Positions 15,917 to 24,653 of a stretch of 64,000 nt of DNA are shown piece by piece. Under the pieces are notes generated by a model. It made no database searches, had not been told where the DNA came from, and was given only the letters and a program-made list of their open reading frames with translations. Each line of letters starts with the position of its first letter. Positions within the stretch are counted from its first letter, which is position 1. This DNA is from Pedobacter foliorum (GTDB taxonomy: Bacteria; Bacteroidota; Bacteroidia; Sphingobacteriales; Sphingobacteriaceae), in the NCBI RefSeq assembly GCF_013266735.1, contig NZ_JABSNU010000018.1, forward strand, positions 1-64,000, written 5' to 3'. The position numbers and the translations under genes were made by a program.

Positions 15917-17608
15917 ATACTGGTTGGTTTGCTTTTCTACTTCCAGTACAGCAAATTTAATTGCTGAACCTATCCTTGTTGTTTCTGTTTTTATGGGGAT
16001 AGAAGGGATGGTGGCTAGTGCATCAGTATAGTATTTTCCCCAGGTTGATAGGATATGTTTTTCATCTTGTTTAGTAGATTTTCCATTAGCAATGGCTTGT
16101 GTACTTAGGTCGAATTCTGTTTTTAATCGCTTTAAAGCTGCGGTTTTTACCTCATTAATTACAAATAATGCGGTGCTTTCATCAGCAGTCACAAGTGTAT
16201 AAGCTGTAGTTAAAGCGCTTATCCCTACATTCTTCATCGTTGTGGCAGATACTTTGTCTAATCGGTCATTGTCAGTATGGTAAAACACATCGGTAAAATG
16301 CCACATTAGTAAGCCGGGGATGTTGCTTCTAATAAAGGGTGTATGATCGCTGCCCCCTTCAAATGGGTTGTAGTTAACCGTCCAGTTTGCGTGTTTGCCC
16401 TGGTCGCTGCAAATTTTCATAACAAGGTCATTGTAATAGTGAGGGAAAAGATCATCTTCCTTTACATCGCCAGCTCCCCATTCGGTATGCTTGTCTTCAC
16501 CTCGAGTCCATATTGCTGAAGGATCGGGCATCTTTTCTATGAGGAAAGATCCGCCTGTTTTTTCTGTGTTTTCACCTACCATATCGAGACTCATTCCCCA
16601 CATAATTCCTTTTGCTCTTTCACTGTCTTCTTTAATGTAACGTTGGGTTGATACAATTTCATCACCCCATAAAAAGGTTAATGTTCTTTGAGGTGTCAGC
16701 TTTCCAGATTTTACTAAATCAGCAGTAAGTCTTGCCATCTCAGCCAGTGTCCCTACACCTGATGCGTTGTCATTTGCTCCAGGCTCCTGAACATGGGCAC
16801 TGTATACAAAACGTTCGTTAGGGTTGGTACTGCCTTTTACATTGGCAATTATGGTTAATTCATCTGAGGGATAGGTGTTTGTTTCAACTTTAACATTCAG
16901 TTTAACAGGTCCTTTTGCCAAAGCACTCTTTAAGCGTTCTTTAGCTTTGTATGATAGGTTAATAGCCCAGCCCTTATTCTCTGGATTATTAATTCCTGAA
17001 AATTGAATGGAGGTCTGATACTTTTCTGGTTGTGTATATGTAGGCATTGAGTAGCCTAAAACTCCCAAGGCTCCCGCATTTATAACCACATTGAATAGTC
17101 TACCTGTTCCAATTTCGGAAAATACGATCTTTCCTTTAAGGTCTTTGTCGTCAATTGAACTGAGGTCTGTAGAATTCAGATAAAGCACCGCTGCCGTAAT
17201 ACCCTCTTTGGGGGTAGAGGCAGAGTTTATCGTGATCATGTTACGGTTTGTTTTGAACTCAAGTAGTGGTTCTGGTTCTCCTTCTATGCTAACTATTGCA
17301 TTGATTGGGTCCCACGTATTTTGTTTCATGGGACGTTTTTCAATACGGTAGGTTAATAATGCTTCCGACTCATTATTTTGCTCCTGTACAAATCCAGCTT
17401 TTTTTAACAGACCTTCTACGTAATAGATAGTTTCATTAAATCCCTTGTTTCCGGGCAAACGCCACCGCTGTTCTACAAAGGCTGTAGTTTCAATGGCATT
17501 TTTTTCATTAAACCCATTACGGGTAAGGTCAAAATATGTTGATGTAGGATCTTGCGCAAAACTGTGCGAAGTATATAATAGCAATCCGGCAAGCAGTAGT
17601 CTTTTCAT
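15899..17608 (-). CDS. Exported M28-family zinc peptidase
   Basis: A 569-residue protein with a signal peptide (1-18, HSFAQ). A PA-like inserted domain (about 120-230) precedes an M28 aminopeptidase-type catalytic domain. Probable zinc ligands and catalytic residues are H272 and D280 (SAHVQEPGANDNASG), E317 (WGDE), D342 (SLDMVGEN) and H444 (YHTDNDRLD), all in the expected order. It probably trims peptides in the periplasm or outside the cell. The start ATG 17608 gives the signal peptide. Its stop overlaps the end of aroK by 18 bp. The DoxX gene upstream is 59 bp away. Confidence 0.92.
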   Translation of the reverse strand: MKRLLLAGLLLYTSHSFAQDPTSTYFDLTRNGFNEKNAIETTAFVEQRWRLPGNKGFNETIYYVEGLLKKAGFVQEQNNESEALLTYRIEKRPMKQNTWDPINAIVSIEGEPEPLLEFKTNRNMITINSASTPKEGITAAVLYLNSTDLSSIDDKDLKGKIVFSEIGTGRLFNVVINAGALGVLGYSMPTYTQPEKYQTSIQFSGINNPENKGWAINLSYKAKERLKSALAKGPVKLNVKVETNTYPSDELTIIANVKGSTNPNERFVYSAHVQEPGANDNASGVGTLAEMARLTADLVKSGKLTPQRTLTFLWGDEIVSTQRYIKEDSERAKGIMWGMSLDMVGENTEKTGGSFLIEKMPDPSAIWTRGEDKHTEWGAGDVKEDDLFPHYYNDLVMKICSDQGKHANWTVNYNPFEGGSDHTPFIRSNIPGLLMWHFTDVFYHTDNDRLDKVSATTMKNVGISALTTAYTLVTADESTALFVINEVKTAALKRLKTEFDLSTQAIANGKSTKQDEKHILSTWGKYYTDALATIPSIPIKTETTRIGSAIKFAVLEVEKQTNQYLEGLR

Positions 17609-17667
17609 GCATATAAAATATGCCGAAAGATACTAAGAATCATAGAATCGCTATTATATAAGCCTAT

Positions 17668-18123
17668 TTATCTATTGATATCTTGTCTCTTTTTCATGGA
17701 GTGATCTACCGAATAAGGACCAGATCCAACCACCCAAAACAGAACCAATAATAGCAATACGATAATTGATAGCCATAATTCGGAGTTCAGAGCAGAAAAA
17801 CCATGCGATAGGTTTACAAAGAAAACAGCGCATAGCAATATTGGAATTTGTATTACAGATGCAAACCTAGTGACAAGTCCAATCGCAATTAGGAGGCCTC
17901 CAACCAAATGTACGAATCCAATGATATGCACTGCCAGGCTAGCCATCAGTCCGGAAAACCCAAATACATTATTTTGTAATAACAGATTTTGAAGCGCTTC
18001 CGTATTGCTGACAATTGCAATGCCTTTGCTGAAAATGAGAATACCTAATGCAATACGGATAATGTCCAGCCATTTGGCATGATGTACATCGCCCCAGTGC
18101 TCGATTTTTTGAATAACAGTCAT
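17668..18123 (-). CDS. DoxX-family small membrane protein
   Basis: A 151-residue protein with four predicted membrane helices (about 20-42, 58-80, 84-101, 112-132). The pattern HLVGGLLIAIGLVTRFA in the middle is typical of the DoxX family. Proteins of this family are often linked to redox or sulfur metabolism but the molecular activity is unclear. The start is ATG 18123. It is flanked by truA upstream (84 bp) and the M28 peptidase downstream, with no evident functional link. Confidence 0.85.
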   Translation of the reverse strand: MTVIQKIEHWGDVHHAKWLDIIRIALGILIFSKGIAIVSNTEALQNLLLQNNVFGFSGLMASLAVHIIGFVHLVGGLLIAIGLVTRFASVIQIPILLCAVFFVNLSHGFSALNSELWLSIIVLLLLVLFWVVGSGPYSVDHSMKKRQDINR

Positions 18124-18207
18124 GATAATGCCTCCTATTTTTATGGTCTATTAAAGCTAATTAAAATTGATTAAATAATCAATAGCAAGATATTAACAAT
18201 CAATATA

Positions 18208-19017
18208 TTATAATGTTTTCCAGGAAAGGTCAGCTTGGTTCTGCAGTATCGATGAAAAAGAGGTTCTTCTTGGTAAATTCAGATATGGATAAGTAACTTT
18301 TGACAGGTATAATCCTTGTGGGTGTGCGGGGGTAATTAATTCCGGAGTTTGTTTAGTAATCAGATGACTTTCAAATTCATCTACGCTTAAAAGTCCTTTG
18401 CCTACTTTTAAAACTTGCCCCATGATAATCCTGATCATTTTGCTCAGGAAGCGATTTGAAGAGATCTGGAAGCGCAACTTATCTCCACTGGGGTCTACAG
18501 CAAGATTTGCCGACATTACATTGCAGATGGTGTGCTCGTATTTATCGGGGCTGGTGCAAAAGGCTCTGTAATCTTTGTGCTTTGGAAGTACATCGATTGC
18601 CTGTTTCATTTTATCAAAATGCAAATCTTGGAGCAGATAAAAAGAACTAAGCCCATTTAAAAATGGGTCTTTATAAGTGTGGATAAAGTAGTCGTACGAT
18701 CTTTGTACCGCATCAAATCTGGCATGTTGCTTACCATCCATTGCAATGATGTCGAATATGGCAATATTGGCAGGTAGGAGTTTGTTTAATCTGAACATCA
18801 GATCGAAATCCCATTCTTGCTCTACATCCATATGGAAAAAGAATTGACTCGCATGTACATGCGCATCTGTCCTTCCACATCCATTAATGAACACTTCAGT
18901 TTTTAGGATCTGAGTAAGTGCTTTTTCAAGTACACCCTGTACGTTTAGTACACCCGGTTGTTTTTGCCAGCCGTTATAATGTAATCCGTTGTAGCCAATA
19001 TGGACAAAGTACCTCAA
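18208..19017 (-). CDS. truA: tRNA pseudouridine synthase A
   Basis: Converts uridines 38-40 of the tRNA anticodon stem to pseudouridine. The 269 residues match the family; the catalytic aspartate is D51 in GCGRTDAHVHA. The reading frame starts with TTG at 19017, giving the usual RYFVHIGYNG N-terminus; no better in-frame ATG was found, and the TTG lies just after the stop codon of the hexosaminidase gene, suggesting translational coupling. It probably forms one transcript with the PBP4-type and GH20 genes upstream. Confidence 0.95.
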   Translation of the reverse strand: MRYFVHIGYNGLHYNGWQKQPGVLNVQGVLEKALTQILKTEVFINGCGRTDAHVHASQFFFHMDVEQEWDFDLMFRLNKLLPANIAIFDIIAMDGKQHARFDAVQRSYDYFIHTYKDPFLNGLSSFYLLQDLHFDKMKQAIDVLPKHKDYRAFCTSPDKYEHTICNVMSANLAVDPSGDKLRFQISSNRFLSKMIRIIMGQVLKVGKGLLSVDEFESHLITKQTPELITPAHPQGLYLSKVTYPYLNLPRRTSFSSILQNQADLSWKTL

Positions 19018-19021
19018 TTTC

Positions 19022-20980
19022 TTATTTTCTAGATCGTTTGCTTAATTCATCAATTGGCATAGAAAGCATTCTGCCAACTGGCTGTTTCCCTTTGTAAGTA
19101 ATCACTCTCATTGTAGTCGCATCTTTTGGAGGGGTCATCTTTTCAGTGTACTTAGGGTAAAAACGATCAGGGAATGAGTTATCAAAGCTGTAATAAATAT
19201 CTAGTCCTTGTACCTCGGTGCTTAATTCGATCATTAGCTGTTTATCAGCCGATCTGCTTACGCTAAATATAGGATCATACACACTAGGGGCATATTTAGT
19301 TTCAGCAACGTCAAGCCTTTTAAAATGCTGCTCAACACGATTAAAGAAATTGTTCCAGTTTTTCTTTTCTATTGGCGACCATACAGATTCTGCTATTGCC
19401 AGTCCTCTTGGCCAAGTCATATATTCTGCCTGACGGATGTTATATACCTGCTCCGTCCATAGGTTAGCTTGCCCACCTTTGATGTATTTTTTGTCAACAC
19501 CGGCGGGTATAGGATCAAATTCATATGATTTACTAAGCCTCAACGATGCATAGACTTTTGGTTCTGTAATAACATCAGCTTGCATGTAATCGAGGTAAGC
19601 GTATGTAGTAGGACTCATCACTACTTCGTGTTTTCTTTTAGCTGCTTCAATTCCGTATTTCATGCCTCTCCAGCTCATCACTGCAGTGTTTTGTGGCATA
19701 TCTCCATCAAGAATCTCATCCCAGCCCATAAACTTCTTTCCTTTTGATTCCACAATCTTCTGAATGCGTTTTTCAAAATAGCCCTGAACCTCGTGCATAC
19801 TTTTTAATCCCTCTTTTTTCATTAAGGCTTTAATGCTGTCGTTCTTCTCCCAAAAATTAAAAGGGGCTTCATCACCGCCCATGTGGATGTATTCAAAAGG
19901 GAACAATTGCGCTACCTGAGTTATTACAGTATCCAGGAAACTGTATACTTTTTCGTTGGCAGGACAAAGTGTATTGTCAACTAAAGCAATAGGAGGGGCC
20001 CCTCTTGACCAGTCCATAATTCTCTCGCCCGAACGTACACGATAGTTCTCAGCGCCAGGCGTACATGATAGTTCCGGATAAGAAGCTATTGCAGCTAAAC
20101 TATGACCGGGAACATCTATTTCGGGTAAAATATTTACGAACCTCTCTTTAGCATATTGTACCAGTTCTCTTATATCATCCTGTGTGTAAAAACCACCGTA
20201 ATTTCTTGGGTCATCAGCAGCCGGAGGGAAGAAAGTTCCAAAGTCGCCTACCTTTTTCACATTCCATGCACCCACCTCAGTTAATTTTGGGAAACCTTTT
20301 ATTTCTATTCTCCAGCCTTCGTCATCAGTAAGGTGTAAATGCAAAATGTTGTATTTATAGCGCACCATTGCATCGATGTATTGTTTCACTTCTGCTTTAG
20401 TGAAAAAGTGACGTGCAACATCAAACATTAAACCTCTCCATCCAACTCGAGGGTAATCTATTATTTCTACACAAGGTGCTTTCCATATTATATTTTCAAC
20501 AGCTTCTTTGCTCTCAATCTCCTTAGGGAATAACTGAACAAGGCTTTGAACTCCGTAAAATAATCCAGCAGGTTTGTTTGCTTTTATGGTGATGTGGTTT
20601 GGAGTTACTGACAACTGATAACCTTCTGCTCCTAATGCGGAGTTCTGTTTCTCATTTAAAATCAGATTAATTGTAGAAGTTGTTGTGGGAGCGCTAACCT
20701 CAGCTACATAACTTCCGGTAGGGATAGAAAGCCTCTCCTGTAAAAAATTAACCACCTGTTTAACTTCCGGTATAGCTGGTGCTTGTATTACCACATTTGA
20801 TGGAAGTACAAAATGCCCATCGCTTTTTATAACTGATACTGGTTCTGGGATAATTGCAATATCAGGTGCATTGTTTACGATAGCAATAGTTTCTGTAGTT
20901 GCTTCAGTGTTAGGCGCGTACTGACCAAATGCAGGAATACTTAAGAGACTTAGACAGAACAGGTAAAAGGTGTTTTTCAT
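19022..20980 (-). CDS. Beta-N-acetylhexosaminidase, GH20
   Basis: An exported 652-residue enzyme (signal peptide 1-20) that removes terminal beta-linked GlcNAc or GalNAc, from chitin oligomers, peptidoglycan fragments or glycoproteins. An N-terminal GH20b domain (about 40-175) leads into the catalytic TIM barrel: HLHLTDDEGWRIEIKGFP (214-231), and the catalytic Asp-Glu pair D370-E371 in HMGGDEAPFNFW. A small C-terminal beta domain follows (about 570-640; Pfam CHB_HEX_C-like). The start is ATG 20980. It lies between the PBP4-type gene (20 bp upstream) and truA (4 bp downstream). Proximity to a murein enzyme hints at a cell-wall recycling role, but chitin use is equally possible. Confidence 0.94.
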   Translation of the reverse strand: MKNTFYLFCLSLLSIPAFGQYAPNTEATTETIAIVNNAPDIAIIPEPVSVIKSDGHFVLPSNVVIQAPAIPEVKQVVNFLQERLSIPTGSYVAEVSAPTTTSTINLILNEKQNSALGAEGYQLSVTPNHITIKANKPAGLFYGVQSLVQLFPKEIESKEAVENIIWKAPCVEIIDYPRVGWRGLMFDVARHFFTKAEVKQYIDAMVRYKYNILHLHLTDDEGWRIEIKGFPKLTEVGAWNVKKVGDFGTFFPPAADDPRNYGGFYTQDDIRELVQYAKERFVNILPEIDVPGHSLAAIASYPELSCTPGAENYRVRSGERIMDWSRGAPPIALVDNTLCPANEKVYSFLDTVITQVAQLFPFEYIHMGGDEAPFNFWEKNDSIKALMKKEGLKSMHEVQGYFEKRIQKIVESKGKKFMGWDEILDGDMPQNTAVMSWRGMKYGIEAAKRKHEVVMSPTTYAYLDYMQADVITEPKVYASLRLSKSYEFDPIPAGVDKKYIKGGQANLWTEQVYNIRQAEYMTWPRGLAIAESVWSPIEKKNWNNFFNRVEQHFKRLDVAETKYAPSVYDPIFSVSRSADKQLMIELSTEVQGLDIYYSFDNSFPDRFYPKYTEKMTPPKDATTMRVITYKGKQPVGRMLSMPIDELSKRSRK

Positions 20981-21000
20981 AATTGCCGCAATTTACAATT

Positions 21001-22410
21001 TTACTTAAGGGCATCGAGTACCCTGAATAATTTTTTGCTGATTCCCGAGCCGGAATAGTTGTTTATATTTATAACAATGATGTACTTATTCCCATTCTTG
21101 TCGGTATAATAACCTGCATAGGCAGAAACATCACTAATGCTCCCACTTTTAAGTCTCATACCATTGTTTTCTGGAAGAGACTCGTAAAATATGGGGAACC
21201 AGCTTTCTTTTTGGCTCTGAAAAAGAACATTTGCCATAGCTGCGGCGGTTACTCTGGTAGCGGGTGATAGTCCACTACCATCCATAATGTTTAAAGCACG
21301 ACTATCTATCCCCTTTGCCGACCAGTAATTAATTACAGTTGCAGCTCCGTTTTGTGTAGTTGCTTCTTTTCCCGATTTCCAGGCAATGGTTTTTAACAGA
21401 TGCTCACCATATAGGTTCACACTTTTTTTATTGAACCAGTACACAATTTCGCCAAGGGTAGGGGAACTGATAGTAGCTAGTTTTTGTGTTACAGTCGGCA
21501 TTGGCTTTTGCTCGATTGTTAATTGTCGTGCTGTTGTAGCTGTTTCGGAAGCAGCTATCCCAATACGATTTAAAGTGTCTTGCAATCTAAATGCTGCGTC
21601 AAAAGCAGGATCAGGGAGTGCGGCAGAAACTCCTGATTTTGAAATGCCTATTGCCCAGCTTCCTCTTAAGTAAGCGATATTGCCTAGCGGTGGTAAATAA
21701 GAATAAACTTTATCACCTGTGCCTTCCGCACCTGCTTTAAGTTCGTTTACAAACTTAACATAAGGCATCTCAGGTACCGTTTTTAAGATACTTACGTTGT
21801 TTTCGGCTCTATTTGCCCTTAGGTGAATGTCAAATTGATTTTCTCTCCAACTAAGTGCAGATGCTCCTGCACCATAATAATTGCCAATATCTTGCCATAT
21901 CCAGCCATCAGGAGTTGTTTGGCTACCCCATAAACTGTCATCACCTATAACTTTTCCTTCAATTTTTTTAATCCCAGCCGCTTTAATCGCATTTACCCAT
22001 TGATTTAAGATTACATTTTCCTTACTGCTTTCATATCTCCAGGAGCCAAGGGTAGGGTCTCCACCGCCAATAATGATGAGGTTTCCTTTTAATGTTCCAT
22101 CCGAACCAATTGTACCGCTATAAGCCAATGTTGTCTGGTATTGAAAGTCTTTGCCCAATAATCCGAATGCGGTAGCTGATGTAATGGTTTTTAAAGTCGA
22201 GGCCGTTGCAACACCTATATTTTCATTTCTGCCAAATATAGTTTGCCCGGTTTTAGCATCAAGTACACACAAGGATGTTAGTGCATACGTAGCTTGTGGA
22301 TCTGCAAGTAAGTTGTTAAAAGCCTGCTCTAGTTTTTGCGCAGGTGTTTGGGCTAGAACGATAACCGTGTTCAGAAAGAACAGAAGGAATAATAGTGGGT
22401 TTTTGAACAT
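21001..22410 (-). CDS. dacB: D-alanyl-D-alanine carboxypeptidase/endopeptidase, PBP4 family (S13)
   Basis: Periplasmic penicillin-binding protein that cuts D-Ala-D-Ala ends and cross-links of peptidoglycan. The product has 469 residues with a signal peptide (about 1-21, VIVLAQ). The three active-site motifs of S13 are present: SxxK as STLK (S71-K74), SxN as SVN in FNKKSVNLYGE, and KSGS replacing KTG in MRLKSGSISDV. The ATG at 22410 is preferred; an in-frame GTG at 22431 would add seven residues before the signal peptide. It leads a minus-strand group with the GH20 gene and truA. A REP-like element separates it from asd. Confidence 0.93.
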   Translation of the reverse strand: MFKNPLLFLLFFLNTVIVLAQTPAQKLEQAFNNLLADPQATYALTSLCVLDAKTGQTIFGRNENIGVATASTLKTITSATAFGLLGKDFQYQTTLAYSGTIGSDGTLKGNLIIIGGGDPTLGSWRYESSKENVILNQWVNAIKAAGIKKIEGKVIGDDSLWGSQTTPDGWIWQDIGNYYGAGASALSWRENQFDIHLRANRAENNVSILKTVPEMPYVKFVNELKAGAEGTGDKVYSYLPPLGNIAYLRGSWAIGISKSGVSAALPDPAFDAAFRLQDTLNRIGIAASETATTARQLTIEQKPMPTVTQKLATISSPTLGEIVYWFNKKSVNLYGEHLLKTIAWKSGKEATTQNGAATVINYWSAKGIDSRALNIMDGSGLSPATRVTAAAMANVLFQSQKESWFPIFYESLPENNGMRLKSGSISDVSAYAGYYTDKNGNKYIIVININNYSGSGISKKLFRVLDALK

Positions 22411-22437
22411 AATATGGCAATCGGTATTCACATAAAA

Positions 22438-22528
22438 CGGTCGCTATCCTGAATTTATTTCAGGACCTCGGAACAGAAAGATGAGTCCTGCTTTTCTGAG
22501 ATCCTGACCTGCGTCAGGATGACGACCG
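22438..22528. repeat. REP-like palindromic element, copy 2
   Basis: Outer arms 22438-22452 and 22514-22528 are complementary with two mismatches. Each arm region continues into a smaller palindrome (TCCTGAA...TTCAGGA at 22447-22465 and TCCTGAC...GTCAGGA at 22502-22519). It shares the CCTGAATTTATTTCAGGA core with the copies at 35438 and 56352. It lies between asd and the PBP4-type gene. Confidence 0.75.
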
Positions 22529-22536
22529 CGTTATTG

Positions 22537-22555
22537 ATCTAGTGTGACACTAGAT
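22537..22555. promoter_or_regulatory. Perfect 9-bp palindrome downstream of asd
   Basis: ATCTAGTGT (22537-22545) and ACACTAGAT (22547-22555) are exact complements around a single G. A one-base loop cannot form a normal RNA hairpin, so a dimeric protein-binding site is more likely than a terminator. The role is unknown. Confidence 0.35.
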
Positions 22556-22564
22556 TTGTTAAAA

Positions 22565-22606
22565 CTTATATCAGTTTGCTTTTAACTTATATCAGCTCAC
22601 TTTTAA
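22565..22606 (-). repeat. Tandem 21-bp duplication of the asd 3-prime end including the stop codon
   Basis: 22565-22585 and 22586-22606 are tandem copies with 18 of 21 bases identical. On the minus strand they read VKSELI-stop followed by VKSKLI-stop in the same frame. The coding end of asd thus appears twice; read-through of the first stop would add six residues and reach the second. Confidence 0.75.
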
Positions 22607-23579
22607 CTAAATATTCCGCAATCTGTACTGCGTTTGTTGCAGCACCTTTACGTAAATTATCAGCTACGATCCACATGTTTAATGTATTTGGTAACGACTC
22701 ATCACGTCTGATTCTTCCTACAAATACTTCATCTTTCTCATGAGCATCTTTAGGCATAGGATATTTAAGGTTTGCCGGATCATCAACAACAATTATTCCT
22801 TCTGTTTTGGTTAGTAAATCTCTTACATCAGCAAGATCGAAGTCGTTTTCAAACTCGATGTTAACTGATTCTGAGTGACCACCCATAACAGGAATACGTA
22901 CTGTAGTAGCAGTAACTTTAATGCTGTCATCGCCCATGATCTTGCGTGTTTCAAGAATCATTTTCATTTCCTCTTTAGTGTATCCGTTTTCAGTGAACAC
23001 ATCAATTTGAGGGATAACATTTAAATCGATAGGGTATGCATAAGCCATAGGGCCATCAGTAATACCATTACGCTCATTCATCATCTGCTCAACAGCTTTT
23101 ACTCCCGTACCTGTAACAGACTGGTAAGTAGAAACTACAACACGTTTGATTCTATATTTATCATGAAGTGGTTTTAAAGCCACTACCATTTGTATGGTTG
23201 AACAGTTCGGGTTTGCAATGATCTTATCATCAATAGATAATTCACTTGCATTAACTTCAGGAACGATCAATTTTTTTGAAGGATCCATACGCCAGGCTGA
23301 TGAATTGTCGATCACCGTTGTGCCTGCCTCTGCAAAAAGAGGTGCATATGTTGTTGAAGTACCGCCACCTGCAGAAAACAATGCGATATCTGGTCTCATT
23401 GCAATTGCAGTCTCCATATTTACAACAGCATACTTCTTACCCTTGAACGAGATTTCCTTACCAACACTCTTTTCAGATGCTACAGGGATCAATTCAGTTA
23501 ATGGGAAGTTACGCTCTTCTAATACTTTTAACATTACGGTGCCTACCAAACCGGTGGCTCCAACTACTGCAATTTTCAT
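22587..23579 (-). CDS. asd: Aspartate-semialdehyde dehydrogenase
   Basis: Reduces aspartyl phosphate to aspartate semialdehyde with NADPH, the branch point to lysine/diaminopimelate, threonine and methionine. The 330 residues match the family. The nucleotide-binding GATGLVG is at 7-13, and the catalytic cysteine is C126 in NPNCSTIQM. The start is ATG 23579. The gene end is duplicated in tandem just behind its stop codon. It is apparently transcribed alone: a terminator lies upstream at 23705-23742 and a REP-like element downstream. Confidence 0.97.
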   Translation of the reverse strand: MKIAVVGATGLVGTVMLKVLEERNFPLTELIPVASEKSVGKEISFKGKKYAVVNMETAIAMRPDIALFSAGGGTSTTYAPLFAEAGTTVIDNSSAWRMDPSKKLIVPEVNASELSIDDKIIANPNCSTIQMVVALKPLHDKYRIKRVVVSTYQSVTGTGVKAVEQMMNERNGITDGPMAYAYPIDLNVIPQIDVFTENGYTKEEMKMILETRKIMGDDSIKVTATTVRIPVMGGHSESVNIEFENDFDLADVRDLLTKTEGIIVVDDPANLKYPMPKDAHEKDEVFVGRIRRDESLPNTLNMWIVADNLRKGAATNAVQIAEYLVKSELI

Positions 23580-23704
23580 TTTTTTCTAATTGTTTTTTAC
23601 TTGTTTTTAATTAATTATAAAGGTTTTATGTTTAATAAGTTCCCAAAGATGTGAAATATTTCAGCATTAAGTAAATGTTTCTGCAAAGCAGGGTACTTAT
23701 AAAC

Positions 23705-23742
23705 AAAAAAGGGAAGTGATTTTTGTAAACCACTTCCCTTTT
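23705..23742 (-). terminator. Terminator ending the ten-gene 3-keto-glycoside operon
   Basis: An 8-bp perfect stem GGGAAGTG (23711-23718) / CACTTCCC (23731-23738) is flanked by A6 on one side and T4 on the other, so it can terminate in both directions. It lies about 20 bp after the last gene of the minus-strand operon and before asd. Confidence 0.85.
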
Positions 23743-23761
23743 GTTGTTAAGATATATCTTC

Positions 23762-24643
23762 TTAAACCAGTTCGCGATTTACGTAATCAAAGCTTTGCTT
23801 AATGCTTACAAAAGGATCCTTTGAGAAATTCTCCTGCTCAACAATTAAGTGTTTAAGTCCTGATTGCTTGGCGTGTTTATAGATGCTCTTAAAGTCGATT
23901 TTTCCACTTCCTACTTCTGTATTGATGGTGTTATCAGCTTTGTCCATATCTTTTACATGCCACATTACGAAACGGCCAGGGTGTTTTGCAAATAAAGCAA
24001 GTGGATCATTTCCAGATCTTACAACCCAGTATAAATCCATTTCGAACTGAACATTTTTCTTGTCAGTTTCCTGAAGCAATATTTCGTAACCTGTAGTATC
24101 GCCAAGCTTATCAAATTCAAAGTTATGATTATGGTAACCTAACTGTAAGCCAGATTTTGCACATAACTCTGCTGCTTCGTTTAATCTTGCCGCAACTCTT
24201 TTGTAACCATCAGCATCAGGTCTTAAAGATGCATCAAGATAAGGGCAGGTAAGGTACTCCATGTTCAGTGCAACCGCACCTTCAATCAGAGGCTTAACTT
24301 CATCAAGGTTTCCACTTTTAATAAAGCCATCTAATCCGAAGTGACCACTAGGAGCTTTTAATCCATTAGCATCAAGCAAGGCTTTAAATGATTTGGCATC
24401 CAAACCCCAATATCCTGCTTCAGCAGTATAACCATAAGTTTCAACTTCCTTGTATCCTGCTTTTGCCACTTTCTCTATTACACCTTTTACGTCTTTAGGT
24501 AATAGATCTCTTAGCGTGTAAAGTTGTAAACCTATTGGATGAGCAGGTCCGGCAGGAGCACCACTGCAAGCAAAAGAAGGTAATAATGCAGCACCTGCTA
24601 CAGCAATACCTGCCTGTTTAATAAAATTTCTTCTAGAATTCAT
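23762..24643 (-). CDS. Exported TIM-barrel sugar isomerase/epimerase (last gene of the operon)
   Basis: A 293-residue xylose-isomerase-like TIM-barrel protein with a twin-arginine-type leader (RRNFIKQAGIAVAGAALLP; residues 4-22). Landmarks: IGLQLYTLRD, GYHNHNFEFD, FEMDLYWVVRSG, WHVKDMDK, IVEQENF, which supply the Glu/Asp/His metal ligands of the family. The ATG at 24643 is chosen; an in-frame GTG at 24664 overlaps the upstream gene. Family members isomerise or epimerise sugars; homologs in 3-keto-glycoside clusters are proposed to process 3-keto sugars. Here it closes a ten-gene operon, 10 bp after a second exported TIM barrel. The exact reaction is not known. Confidence 0.85.
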   Translation of the reverse strand: MNSRRNFIKQAGIAVAGAALLPSFACSGAPAGPAHPIGLQLYTLRDLLPKDVKGVIEKVAKAGYKEVETYGYTAEAGYWGLDAKSFKALLDANGLKAPSGHFGLDGFIKSGNLDEVKPLIEGAVALNMEYLTCPYLDASLRPDADGYKRVAARLNEAAELCAKSGLQLGYHNHNFEFDKLGDTTGYEILLQETDKKNVQFEMDLYWVVRSGNDPLALFAKHPGRFVMWHVKDMDKADNTINTEVGSGKIDFKSIYKHAKQSGLKHLIVEQENFSKDPFVSIKQSFDYVNRELV

Positions 24644-24653
24644 AGTTTTTGAA

